Assembly: GCF_965363235.1 (NCBI RefSeq)
Contig: NC_134847.1
Span: 51,708,805-51,772,804 of the forward strand
Direction of reading: 5' to 3'
Length of the DNA stretch: 64,000 nt
From: Mytilus galloprovincialis
Lineage: Eukaryota > Mollusca > Bivalvia > Mytilida > Mytilidae
The notes beneath the pieces are model-generated. The model saw nothing but the letters and a program-made list of their open reading frames with translations, made no database searches and had not been told where the DNA came from. Position numbers and translations under genes: made by a program. Below are positions 23,899 to 33,808 of the stretch, piece by piece. Each line of letters opens with the position of its first letter. Position 1 is the first letter of the stretch.

Positions 23899-24651
23899 AG
23901 GAAAATGCTTACCTTCCAACATTCGTTTGGTGTTTATAAAATTGTGACATATATGACTGTTATACTTCTAATTGTTGTATTTCATATACCAGAAAAAGAG
24001 AAGATAATTAGGAAAAAAGAATTAGACAAATGTATCGTCATAATAATATACAATCGTCCTGTGGGTTTCAGGGGTCTAGGTTGAAAACTGTAGTTAGAGT
24101 GATTACACTAAACCTCTTTCATAGCATGATTCATGACACAATTGAAGAATTGAAGTATATCCACCTTTCCCGCTGCCTGCCAGTCCCCCCGGTCCTACAT
24201 AACCATAATTCGTCTAACCCGGCAAAATAATCTTCCTATACTTTTTTATTCATTCGAAATGTATACTTTGTGTAAAGAATAATATGAATGATTTATATGA
24301 TTCCTTTTATTTCCAACAATTGTTTCATATCGAAACGAATTTAGAATATATATATAACACACATGTTGTATTATAGTTCTTCAACTCAAGTTTAAGGCCA
24401 TCGGAAGACCCTATCTTAAACAATAGTTTACGTTATACGTTCTAATTTTACCTCTTACTTGTTTTATATCAGCTTAATCAGGATAGTATTGACTTATAAA
24501 CATATCATTTGATATAGGAAGATACGCAGTTTATAAAACAAGTAAATAAACACACACTGGTTGAGGTTAACCAGCTTATTTTACTAGCCTATCACAATCA
24601 AATAAAAAGAGAAATCGTGACAGCTTATTTATCTCAAGGAAGGAATTGAAT

Positions 24652-24731
24652 ATGATGGAGGAATTTGCATTTGTTGATGTTATCTGTAATGGAGAAAATA
24701 AATCTTTGAATAGATTGTCTTATCAAACCAG
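24652..24731 (+). CDS. Candidate small first exon (weak)
   Basis: Two consecutive ATGs open 26 codons (MMEEFAFVDVICNGENKSLN and on) and end in CCAG followed by a strong GTAAGC donor. The next acceptor, tattttcag at 25085-25093, keeps the frame, adds 12 residues and reaches TGA at 25131-25133. The product would be only about 39 aa and I do not recognise it. It could be the 5' end of a decayed gene. Confidence 0.25.
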
Positions 24732-25093
24732 GTAAGCTTTAAACATTCTTTATTATCTTATAATTATAGATCGATTAGTGTGAAGTTTACACCGCAGCTA
24801 TAACAATTGTTAGGGTGTAAAAAATAAAAGAAACAGGAGTTATTCGTTATTGTCAATAAGATACCCAAGATGTACAGATGTATAAAACATGATTTGTTAT
24901 GTCTTTTTTGACATCATTAGTCTGCGAATTCAGAAAATTAAGCATACCTACTTGTCTTTTAACTAATACACATATATACATTGTATGTATCGTTACTAAT
25001 ATATAAACAACACAAAGTAAAGTTTTTTTTTTTATAGACTACGATTGGTATAGTATGGTTATTTTAATCCCTTATAAAGAGTATTATTTTCAG

Positions 25094-25133
25094 GGGACCA
25101 AGTGCCCGTGAAATTAAAATAAAATATTTATGA
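25094..25133 (+). CDS. Candidate second exon of the same small ORF (weak)
   Basis: It begins after ttttcag. One G completes an AGG codon, followed by 12 codons and TGA. Phase agreement with 24652-24731 is the only support. Confidence 0.2.
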
Positions 25134-25607
25134 TAATGTGAAATATTACAACAACTTGAAAAAAGAACGGTTTTTATACTACCGAGTAGTCAATTTCACC
25201 AATAAATACAACAGTGGTCAACAGCCGTATGATCTCCGATCTGACCCCTTATCAATGAAAAAGGTAACACCACTTAGAATATTATGCACGTCTAACGCAA
25301 ATACAAAATTTCATTCCTGGTATATATGATGAGTTCATTTTCTATGTGCAATTTTATAAGCAAGTCTAGCAACAGGTTTAAACAATTGATATGTCCTTAC
25401 TCCCAATGTAAATCAGCTGTACGTCCATTCATTATTTATCATGTAATTAACCTCCAATGTAGTCTTGATCCGCGACCCATTATAGAATCTGTCAACCCTT
25501 ATGTCGCTTCTATTTCAATGATGGCTATGGAACAGATTCACGAATAGGGTAATATAACTTTCGGATGTGATATGACTGTTAGCCAGAACGATATAACACT
25601 TGTAAAC

Positions 25608-26246
25608 TGAAGCGCCAACCGTTATTGTAAATGGTTGGCAGATATTATATAAATATCAATTTTAAAGTCGAAGGAATAAAACTGTTTTGAAGTCCAAACT
25701 TTGAATAATCAAGAATAAGATTTGTTGGAATTAAATAAAAGCAGCTTTATTAAAAGCTAATATCATAAATAATAATTATGAATCAATTACAATATATCTC
25801 AATAGAATTGCAGTGTATGCTACAATAGTGAAAATACATGAATAGTAAAATCTAGGTCACTTACTAAAAACAGCTGATCTGTCTGCGATCTAATTTGAAA
25901 CTGACTATACTTTTCTCCAAGCGTTTAAAAGATCAAGTTAATCAATACACCTAAAAATAGTACGTGTGTACACAATATGAAAGTAACCAAAATGGCCATA
26001 AAGTTGACAAGTTCGATTTGGGATAATTCTAACATTATAAAAGGATAAATATGGATTAAATAGGATGCATTAATAACTTCTGAATAAGGTAATTATGTTG
26101 TAACTATAGAAAATCATTCCGCATAACAAGCAAGTGTACAAAAAGTGAAAACATGTATGACCTAGTTTCGCGGAAAATATACGCCGGGAAATACGAATGA
26201 ATGAACGTTATTATTAAAATAAACTGCAAATAATCGTGGCACAACA
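25608..26246 (-). repeat. 3' LTR of the rearranged element
   Basis: Begins (minus strand) tgttgtgccacgatta and ends gcgcttca. It has the same length as the LTR at 29037-29675, with only a few substitutions seen (for example gcgcc/gtgcc at the terminal end, acgccggg/acgtcggg). TG...CA ends. Confidence 0.9.
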
Positions 26247-26258
26247 CTGCTCCTCTTA
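26247..26258 (-). promoter_or_regulatory. Polypurine tract
   Basis: On the minus strand taagaggagcag immediately precedes the TG of the 3' LTR, where the plus-strand primer of an LTR element is expected. Confidence 0.65.
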
Positions 26259-26417
26259 AAGAAAAAAGATTTCTGTCCCTAGAATTGATATAAAATGAAT
26301 GAATATTCAAATTTCAACTAAGAAGCATACATACAATGTATATAAACAGTAAAATAATAAATATTATATATATAAATCTCATAAAATTAAAGTTCAATAT
26401 GATTACAAAGTTCTTTC

Positions 26418-26996
26418 CTATTTTCTTGAATTCACAACACAGACGGAACTTCTCATCTTCTTAGCGGAATTACATGTTAATTGATTTTTAAGTGTTCTGA
26501 CTTCTTCTTTCAGCTCTGTCTTTCTTTTCTCCAGTCGTTCAATAAAATTCCCAAAACGAAGGCACTCAAATTTATGTTTTTCTTCTAATTCCTTTAGTTG
26601 ATTGGCATGTGTTGATTGTAAATCAATATATTTATTTTCTAATTCTACAATTTTTTCATCTTTTGGGTCAATCTTTATTTCTACAATTTCAATCTCTTCT
26701 TCTTGTATGACTATTTGATTCTTCATAAATGTTGCTTCATCAACTTCTTTAATGTCTTCACTAACTATTACCACATAAGGAATACTGCTTTTCACACAAA
26801 TGTGTTCTTTATTAACATGAGGTTTTTTAGGATCTTTTATGTGCCTTTGCCACTTAGCATTTGAAATGGTCTTGAAATTACATGTTTGGCATAAAAATGG
26901 GACTCTGTCATCCGATGTATGTTTTATAATAAAATGTTGGATGGTATTTTTGGTATTTCCTCGAAAAGGACACTTGGAACATTGAAACAGTACCAT
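26418..26996 (-). CDS. C2H2 zinc-finger/coiled-coil accessory protein of the LTR element
   Basis: An intact 192-aa ORF lies between integrase and the 3' LTR, where env sits in retroviruses. Residues 5-24 form a C-x2-C-x11-H-x4-H finger (begins CSKCPFRG). Residues 35-58 form a second C-x2-C-x12-H-x7-H finger (begins CQTC). Residues ~100-180 are highly charged with heptad-like Leu/Ile spacing ('LENKYIDLQSTHANQLKELE'), predicting a coiled coil. There is no signal peptide and no transmembrane segment, so it is not an envelope. Four bases upstream of the ATG region the minus strand carries tttattattacag, a good splice acceptor, suggesting expression from a spliced subgenomic RNA. It may have been captured from a host zinc-finger gene. 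Function unknown; DNA, RNA or protein binding are all possible. Confidence 0.75.
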   Translation of the reverse strand: MVLFQCSKCPFRGNTKNTIQHFIIKHTSDDRVPFLCQTCNFKTISNAKWQRHIKDPKKPHVNKEHICVKSSIPYVVIVSEDIKEVDEATFMKNQIVIQEEEIEIVEIKIDPKDEKIVELENKYIDLQSTHANQLKELEEKHKFECLRFGNFIERLEKRKTELKEEVRTLKNQLTCNSAKKMRSSVCVVNSRK

Positions 26997-26998
26997 AT

Positions 26999-27014
26999 TT
27001 CTGTAATAATAAAA
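26999..27014 (-). promoter_or_regulatory. Predicted splice acceptor for the zinc-finger ORF
   Basis: The minus strand reads ttttattattacag with the AG at 27001-27002, just upstream of the ATG at 26996. It lies in the non-coding spacer after integrase. Inferred from consensus only. Confidence 0.4.
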
Positions 27015-27121
27015 TTAATCAATAACTAAAATACTTTAAATTAACAAGTATAAAATATTATTTTTTAAAACAGGAATAAATACATGAAATAAATACATTT
27101 ATACAATATTTAGGTTTACAC

Positions 27122-28626
27122 TTAACATAACATTTTTTCCAAATGGTTGAGTTTTCTATTAACCCAGTCTGGTATTTCACCTACGTACGGTATTAATTTA
27201 TCAATATGAACAACTTCGGTTCTAGTTTTAAAACAAATTTCATAGACCACTGTGCTCAAAACTTTTGAAATTAAATAGGGACCAAGCCATGGGGATTTAA
27301 ATTTTTGTCTTATAGTTTTGTCAAATTTATACACAAGATCCCCTTTCTTATATTTATATTTTGTAAGTCTCGTGTCATGGTTCTTTTTGAGTCTTTCAGC
27401 ATTTGTCTTAAGATGTTTCCTGGCAATCTGGTATACGTCTTGTAATTTATCTTGAAGGTGTTGAGCATATTCAGATTGCCCTCCATATTTATGGTCTGGT
27501 AATGGATATATCAGTTTGATAGGAATACTGATTTCTCGACCTAGCATTAGAAAATTAGGTGAGAAGCCTGTAGCAGGATGTGGTGTACTACAATAAGCTG
27601 CCAATAGTAGGTTGATGTTTACATCCCAGTCAGTATCATTCTTGTTGATGAAACTTTTTATCATCCCTGCTAGGGTTCGATTAAACCTCTCAATAAGTCC
27701 ATTTGAGGCAGGATGGTAAGGTGTTGTCCGGGTCTTTGTGATTTCTAAAATGCTACAGACAGCCTCAGAGAGACAGCCTTAAACAATTCACTCTGGAAAT
27801 TACTGCCTTGGTCACTGTGCAGTTCTAGTGGTATTCCAAATCTTGTTATAAATTCCATTACAAATTTTTGTGCTACAATATCAGCTTTTTGGTGTGGCAA
27901 TGGATAAACTTCCATCCATCGGGTGAAATTATCTCCTATTACCAATAAATATTTATTTCTTCTCTGTGTTTGTGGTAAGGGTCCAATTACATCAATACTA
28001 ACTCTGTCTAAAGGGTAACCCACTCTATCATCAACCACCCCAGCTTTTGATTTTCTACTTTTACTTTTAGTACAAATTACACAATTTTCTATGTGTACTC
28101 TGACGTCTTTTGTCATTTGATACCATGTAAAATAATTTTTCATTTTCTGGACTGATTTCTTAATACCAAAATGACCAGAATATGCAGTATCGTGACAGCT
28201 GATTATTATTTCTTTCTTTATAACAGCTGGTACCAGAAGTTGTAAATGATCTAGTTCACTTTTAACTTCTCTCCATTTTTGGTATATTACTCCACCAATA
28301 CGGACAAGATTACTCCAATTCAGCCAATAATGTCTTACTGCTGGGCTGAAACTGGCACATTTATCTCTATCTGGTGTTTCTCCTGCATTTACCCATTTAT
28401 GTAAAAAACTGTAATCTGGGTCTTCTTTCTGGAATGTACTCATCTCTTTTTCTGTGTATTTAGTTAACCAACTGGAACAATTACCATCACTTGACTGTGT
28501 TATATTCCTTATCATAGGTTTATTGGTTAAATTCTTTACATTATCAACCTTTTTTCTAAATTCTGACCATTCTTGTTTCCATTCAATGCATTCAGCGCAA
28601 CTGGAATCAAGATTTCTGGCGCCCAC
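27122..28626 (-). pseudogene. Frameshifted integrase region of pol
   Basis: Two minus-strand frames together cover a Ty3/gypsy-type integrase. The upstream part (28626-27745) has the HHCC zinc motif ('SGHFGIKKSVQKMKNYF' then 'CVICTK') and the first two catalytic Asp contexts ('VSIDVIGPLP' and 'LHSDQGSNFQ'). The downstream part (27664-27122) has the C-terminal segment after the catalytic Glu, with 'ATGFSPNFLMLGREI' and 'WLGPYLI' (GPY-like). The break near 27750-27780 coincides with a short local duplication of the word ggctgtct, an insertion not divisible by three. The first in-frame codon at 28626 is GTG inside the displaced PBS, so it is not a natural start. Reverse transcriptase and RNase H are missing upstream. 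Confidence 0.85.
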
Positions 28627-28636
28627 GTAGGGACTC
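28617..28636 (+). other. Displaced, inverted primer-binding site
   Basis: TGGCGCCCACGTAGGGAC on the + strand resembles a lysine-tRNA-type PBS (compare TGGCGCCCAACGT at 46261). It lies in the middle of a minus-strand element and points away from both LTRs. It should directly follow the 5' LTR, so it marks an inverted segment. It sits between inverted copies of a 21-bp sequence at 28591-28611 and 28636-28656. Confidence 0.7.
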
Positions 28637-28655
28637 TTGATTCAAGTTGCGCTGA

Positions 28656-28922
28656 ATGATGATAAAAACGGAGAAGATGGACAGTAGACGGCAATCTAGT
28701 TGTGTTATCCAGATAGACAGAGTGAGGTCAGCAACAATTAAAGTTCCCATAAGTATTAATGGGCAGGTGACCAAAGCTGTTTTGGATACAGGAGCGGAAG
28801 TGACGGTTCTTAATAGCAGTCTGTATTTTGGGATTCCTGAGGAAAAGAGACCAATATTAAAGAAAGCAACCAGAAATTTAGTAGTAGCTGAGGCAGGGAA
28901 AATTCATGGTTCCCAAGTTTAA
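28656..28922 (+). pseudogene. Inverted retropepsin fragment
   Basis: An 88-codon + strand frame contains an aspartic protease active-site motif, 'AVLDTGAEVTVLNSSLYF', followed by a normal retropepsin-like continuation. It ends in a stop right after the inversion junction. It is in the opposite sense to the integrase and LTRs. No gag lies between the PBS and this fragment, so gag was deleted. Confidence 0.75.
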
Positions 28923-29032
28923 CATTCATCATAGCTATTCCATGGGTCTCCATACTTTTCCCTGCCTCAGCTACTACTAAATTTCTGGTTGCTTTCTTTA
29001 ATATTGGTCTCTTTTCCTCAGGAATCCCAAAA
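28825..29032. repeat. Internal inverted repeat of protease sequence
   Basis: 28825-28902 (from attttgggattcctgagg to gaggcaggg) and 28956-29032 are reverse complements with essentially no difference. The spacer is ~53 bp. The right arm joins the 5' LTR directly. Confidence 0.85.
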
Positions 29033-29036
29033 TTTT

Positions 29037-29675
29037 TGAAGTGCCAACCGTTATTGTAAATGGTTGGCAGATATTATATAAATATCAATTTTAAAGTCGA
29101 AGGAATAAAACTGTTTTGAAGTCCAAACTTTGAATAATCAAGAATAAGATTTGTTAGAATTAAATAAAAGCAGCTTTATTAAAAGCTAATATCATAAATA
29201 ATAATTATGAATCAATTACAATATATCTCAATAGAATTGCAGTGTATGCTACAATAGTGAAAATACATGAATAGTAAAATCTAGGTCACTTACTAAAAAC
29301 AGCTGATCTGTCTGCGATCTAATTTGAAACTGACTATACTTTTCTCCAAACGTTTAAAAGATCAAGTTAATCAATACACCTAAAAATAGTACGTGTGTAC
29401 ACAATATGAAAGTAACCAAAATGGCCATAAAGTTGACAAGTTCGATTTGGGATAATTCTAACATTATAAAAGGATAAATATGGATTAAATAGGATGCATT
29501 AATAACTTCTGAATAAGGTAATTATGTTGTAACTATAGAAAATCATTCCGCATAACAAGCAAGTGTACAAAAAGTGAAAACATGTATGACCTAGTTTCGC
29601 GGAAAATATACGTCGGGAAATACGAATGAATGAACGTTATTATTAAAATAAACTGCAAATAATCGTGGCACAACA
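29037..29675 (-). repeat. 5' LTR of the rearranged element
   Basis: 639 bp, direct copy of 25608-26246. It is followed internally (minus strand) by protease sequence and not by a PBS. Confidence 0.9.
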
Positions 29676-29728
29676 TAAACTTAAACTGGGTAAACTTAAT
29701 ACTCACTTCGAACGTAAATAAATATGTA

Positions 29729-30911
29729 GGACTCTAAAGTGCGATGGTTCTCTAAAGTGCGATGGTCACGCTAAAGTGCGATGGTCTACGCTTAAGTACG
29801 ATGGTGTCTCACGCTAAAGTGCAATGGTTGTTTGTTCGCTAAAGTACGATTGTATATCACGCTAAAGTGCGATGGACCAATAGGGTAAGGTTCTAGGGCT
29901 TTATAAAAAACGTTAAAAAACGCTTAATGTAAAAATAGTCCTTTTGTATAATCTAGTATTATAAGGTATACCATAAATGTGAAAGGCATTATAATTTAAC
30001 CGTAGTCTTAAGTGAATGATTCTAAAAGACCGACCACGTAATAATTGCTAAAAAGTAATTTAGGTGGCACAGAATACTATATTGTACTAGTCAATGAATT
30101 TTTTACAATGTGGGTGTATTTACAAATATTGTGATAATTGGTGTAGCTTGCCGTTCACATGTAGTCTATCACTTATTGGAACTCCTCCCCTTACAATTGT
30201 CCTTATAATTAAAGATACAAAATGTAATTATTATCGGAATATGTAACATTTATTTGTTTAATTTAAATGATAGAAAAAGGTGATGTTTGCCGAGCTTAAT
30301 TTACGCCTTTTCTGTAGCGACTACACATCCATGTTATATTATCCTGCAATGTGCATGCTAATGATTTAGCCGACAATTTATAATTTACGCATGAAAACAT
30401 GTCCTTTTATTTTGCCGACGTTGCTTTTCAATAAGAGCGACAACATTTTAACGGAGACCGCACAATAAACTGCAACAAAAACAATGATTTAAATGCATCC
30501 GTTCGCTTCCAATAAAAGCAGGATACAGAATATATATGCACATACTACTTGTATCGACAGGGAATATGGTAAAACGGTCGACAGCAGGATACAAGTTCTT
30601 CTTCAAGCCACCAAAATAAAACACCTTTGCTTTACCCGACATAGCACGGTATTGTTTAAATTAATTAAATTAATTAAGTCATTGACATTTGTTTTTAAAG
30701 TTGTTAATCAAATGTCTGTAGTTTATTTTCCGGTGTGTTCATTTTTAGTTTGTATAAACGACTGTTAACGTCATAATCCAACTACATTTCTAACGTCTTT
30801 ACTTTCGCGGACCATCGCACTTTAGCGTATGGAAGCATCGCACTTTAGCGTATACCATCGCACTTTAGCGTGTCCATCACACTTTAGCGTCCCCATCGCA
30901 CTTTAGAGTCC
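29729..30911. mobile_element. TA-flanked MITE with tandem-repeat termini
   Basis: Ends are exact inverted repeats, ggactctaaagtgcgatgg and ccatcgcactttagagtcc, flanked by TA on both sides (29727-29728 and 30912-30913). Each end carries several copies of a ctaaagtgcgatgg word (left 29733-29880, right 30808-30905) in opposite orientation. No transposase is visible. TA target duplication points to Tc1/mariner-type mobilisation (established for that superfamily; applied here by inference). It lies only ~50 bp from the end of the LTR element. Confidence 0.85.
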
Positions 30912-31009
30912 TACAAATGTAAACTGTCATTTTCGTTTGTTACTGTTCATTAACAATTGTACGATAGAAGCTACGTTTAGTAGGCATCATTAATGCTTTA
31001 TTCTAGAAA

Positions 31010-33000
31010 TGATTATATTTAGCAGAACAGTACATTGTAGTATATTTATCAAATCCTAGCTTTTTTACCTAGATTAATTCGACAGTAATACATGTACACT
31101 AGACTACATAATGACCTAGGATTCAGTAATTTCAATATATTACTAAGATAGCTGTATAGTTTGATGAAAGTCCAAGTTGATTTGAAAAAGTTATAAAAAG
31201 AATGGAAGTGTACTTTCTGAATATAGTCCGAACTGCAAATTCTACCTTTTTTGAAATAGATTAATTTAATCTTTAGATTTGACAGCCATATACCAAACTA
31301 CTTAACGACATGTGATTCAGTAAGATCAATATATTACCAAGGTAGCTGCATAGTTTGATGAAAATTTGAAAAAGTCATAAAAAAAATTCAAGTTTACTAT
31401 CTATATTTTGTCCTAACTACAAATCCTAGATTTGTTTACCTTGATTAATTTAACTCTTATATTTGACAGCAATACACCAATCTACACAATGATCTGGGTT
31501 TCAGTAAGATCAATATATTACTAAGATAACTGTATAGTTTGATGATGTCCAAGTTAATTTGAAAAAGTTATAAAAAGAATTAAAGTGTACCATCTGAATA
31601 TAGTCCGAACGGCAAATTCTACCTTTTTATACGACCGAAAAAATATTTTGGGATCATATAATGTCGTCATCGTCTTCGTCGTCGTCTGTGTCGTCGTCGT
31701 CCAAAGACACATTTGGTTTCGGGACAATAACTTTAGTTGAAGTATATGAATCTCTATGAAATTTAATAAAATGGTTTAATACCACAAAGGAAAGGTTGGG
31801 ATTGATTTTGAGGATGATGGTTCCAACCGTTTTGGAATTAGGGGCCTAAAAGGGGCCCAAAACAAGCATATTTTCTACTTTCAGGATAATAACTTGTGTA
31901 TAAGTAGTTTAATTGCTCTGAAAATATACCACAATGTTGAATACCACAAGTAGAATGTTTGGATTTATTTTGGGGGTTATGGTGCCAACTATTTAGGAAT
32001 TAAGGGCCAAAAAGGGTCTAAAAACAAGCATTTTTGTAGTTTCAGGCCAATAAGTTGTGTTTAAGAGTATGGATCTATCTAAAAATTGTACCAAGGTTCC
32101 ATACTACGAAAGAAAGACTGGGATTGATTGTGGGGGTAATTGCTCAAAGGAGAATTTCAAAAAGTTTTTTTTTGGAGGGGGGGGGGGGGGGGGGGGGTGG
32201 GGTCAAATTATTTTTCAAAATTTTTAAAATTTCTTATTTTTTTTTAAATTTCAAGAAGAATCTTTGATTGTACAGTATTGCGCAATAGATTGGTAAAATC
32301 TTGACAATTATTTTGTGTCAGAAACCTATACCATGTATACTATGTCAAAAATGTGATCGCAATCCAAATTCAAACGGTATCAAGCTTGAATATTGTGTCC
32401 AAATTTGGACCCTCAATGCTCTTCAACTTTGAACTTGTTTGGCTTTATAAATATTTTTGATATCTGGCGTACTAAATTATAATCCTGATACCTTTGATAA
32501 CTATTTGCTCCAGCTGTTCAGGGTTCAACCTCTGCGGTCGTATCAGGCTGCGCTCAGCAGAGCAATTTATTTGATCTAGATTAATTCTATCTTTATATTT
32601 GACAGCAATATACTAAACTACATGTACATAACGACCTGTGAGTTCAAAATATCATTAAGATAGCTGTATAGTTTGATGAAAATCTAAGTTGATTTGAAAA
32701 AGTTACAAAAAAAAATTGAAGTGTACTATCTGAATTTTTGTCCTAACTGCAAATCCTAGCTTTTTTTTAAAACTTTTTTACCTAGATTAATTTAATTCTA
32801 ATATTTGACAGCAATACACCAAACTACACAACAACCTGGGATTCAGAAATATCAATTTATTACTTATATAGCTGCATAGTTTGATGAAAATCCAAGTTGA
32901 TTTGAAAAAGTTATAAAAATATTTAAAGATGCATGCCTATCTGAATTTAATCGTTTTTTTAACCTATTAATAAATTCTTTAATTTCACAGCAATGATCCA
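31010..33000 (+). repeat. ~180-210-bp satellite array, interrupted
   Basis: Units share gaaaaagttataaaaa, atttgacagcaatacacca and tagctgtatagtttgatgaa. The first motif falls near 31185, 31366, 31563, 32698 and 32909. The gap between the third and fourth is explained by the 31629-32566 insertion. Confidence 0.85.
31629..32566 (+). mobile_element. Cassette-bearing element A inserted in the satellite
   Basis: It begins atacgaccgaaaaaata and ends near ctgcggtcgtatcaggctgc...agcaattta. The flanks 'tctaccttttt' and 'ttgatctagattaatt' rejoin to a satellite unit. The interior has ~165-bp cassettes ('aaaacaagcat', 'aataacttgtgtataagta') and gtcgtcgtcg words. It contains a 21-base G run at 32177-32197. 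It is a relative of 34612-35943. No ORF of a transposase type. Confidence 0.75.
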
Positions 33001-33726
33001 AACTGCCAAATAAACAGAAATTTCGCGTAAGATCTATATTTTATTTAGTTAGATTGGCTGATTTACACCAGTCAAGACTAAATTTAGTAGAGTAGTCGAG
33101 ACTGGTAGAGCCTTGGTCAAAACAATTCAGACTCCACCAAGATCATCTAGCACTAAATCAGACTAGTTAAGTAAAGTTTAGACCTAGTCGAGTACAGTTA
33201 AGTAAAGTTTAGACCTAGTCGAGTACAGTTAAGTACAGTTAAGTACTGTCAAGACAATGTCAAGACTAGTCGAGTAAAATGTGTGCTCTACTAAACTGGT
33301 CGATCACAAAATCTGGTCTTTTCAGACTCAAAGCAGTTCGTAGTGTTAAGAATAAACTACCGGTAATCATAGATACCAAGATTAGAATTTTACATATACG
33401 CCAGATGCGCCTTTCATCTACAAAAGACTTATCAGTGACGCTCGAATCAAACAAAGTTAAAAGGCCAAATAAAGTACGAAGTTGAAGAGCATTGACATAC
33501 AGTACAAATTTTTTATGAGACACCAATTTTTAAGCTTTTTCATGTTTGATTGTATAGCTTGAATTGTTTAATCATGTGTATAGTACGTTTTATTTTGGAC
33601 ACTTCAGTTGTTTAACAAACTACTATCGAACCACATCTCCTTATTTTTATAAAAACCACAGTCATTCTTATTGCTTGTTAAATATTTGTTATTTTAGAAG
33701 AAAAGGCTGACGTTAAAACCAACAAA
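33001..33726 (+). other. Region upstream of the HEPN-STAND gene
   Basis: It contains short direct repeats of gacctagtcgagtacagtta (33180-33240) and an M2 copy at 33375-33510. A possible splice acceptor (ttgttattttag, AG at 33696-33697) lies 29 bp before the start codon, so an untranslated upstream exon is likely. No clear TATA box or promoter motif can be assigned. Confidence 0.4.
33375..33510 (+). repeat. Dispersed repeat family M2
   Basis: It shares tatacgccagatgcgc-like, 'ctacaaaagact' and 'aagttgaagagcattga' with 56505-56645 and, inverted, with 30-135. Confidence 0.65.
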
Positions 33727-33808
33727 ATGGCATATTTACAGTTTAAGACAAATATCCCAGACGAACTCATTGCTGATATCTTGCAGATTCCAAGTTCATC
33801 TAAACAAG
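33727..33808 (+). CDS. HEPN-STAND gene, exon 1
   Basis: The ATG at 33727 starts 27 codons ('MAYLQFKTNIPDELIADILQ' and on), leaving one base before the donor GTAGTT at 33809. The base G joins TC of exon 2 to make Val, preserving frame. The context aaaatgg is a fair start. The peptide is a short amphipathic lead-in to the HEPN region. Confidence 0.65.

Larger units (their letters stand above)
21575..25602. other. Largely non-coding interval
   Basis: Contents are three tRNA-like units, a small MITE, dispersed fragments near 22640-22990 (related to 9050-9330) and a weak two-exon ORF candidate at 24652-25133. Open frames at 25138-25329 and 25326-25547 have no recognisable motif and no splice context, so they are not called. 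Confidence 0.5.
25608..29675 (-). mobile_element. Rearranged Ty3/gypsy-type LTR retrotransposon
   Basis: The element is bounded by two direct 639-bp LTRs and a 5-bp target duplication TAAAC (25603-25607 and 29676-29680). Read on the minus strand the interior is: a ~80-bp protease fragment directly after the 5' LTR, then an inverted segment running from protease back to a PBS, then integrase in the forward sense, a zinc-finger ORF, a polypurine tract and the 3' LTR. Gag, reverse transcriptase and RNase H are absent and no PBS follows the 5' LTR. It cannot be autonomous. Near-identical LTRs with an intact target duplication imply recent integration. Confidence 0.85.

Noticed and set aside
29733..29880. 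CRISPR-like appearance of regularly spaced ctaaagtgcgatgg words
   Set aside because: Repeats are short, spacers irregular and non-unique in length, no cas genes, eukaryotic context; the inverted counterpart at 30808-30905 shows they are transposon ends.
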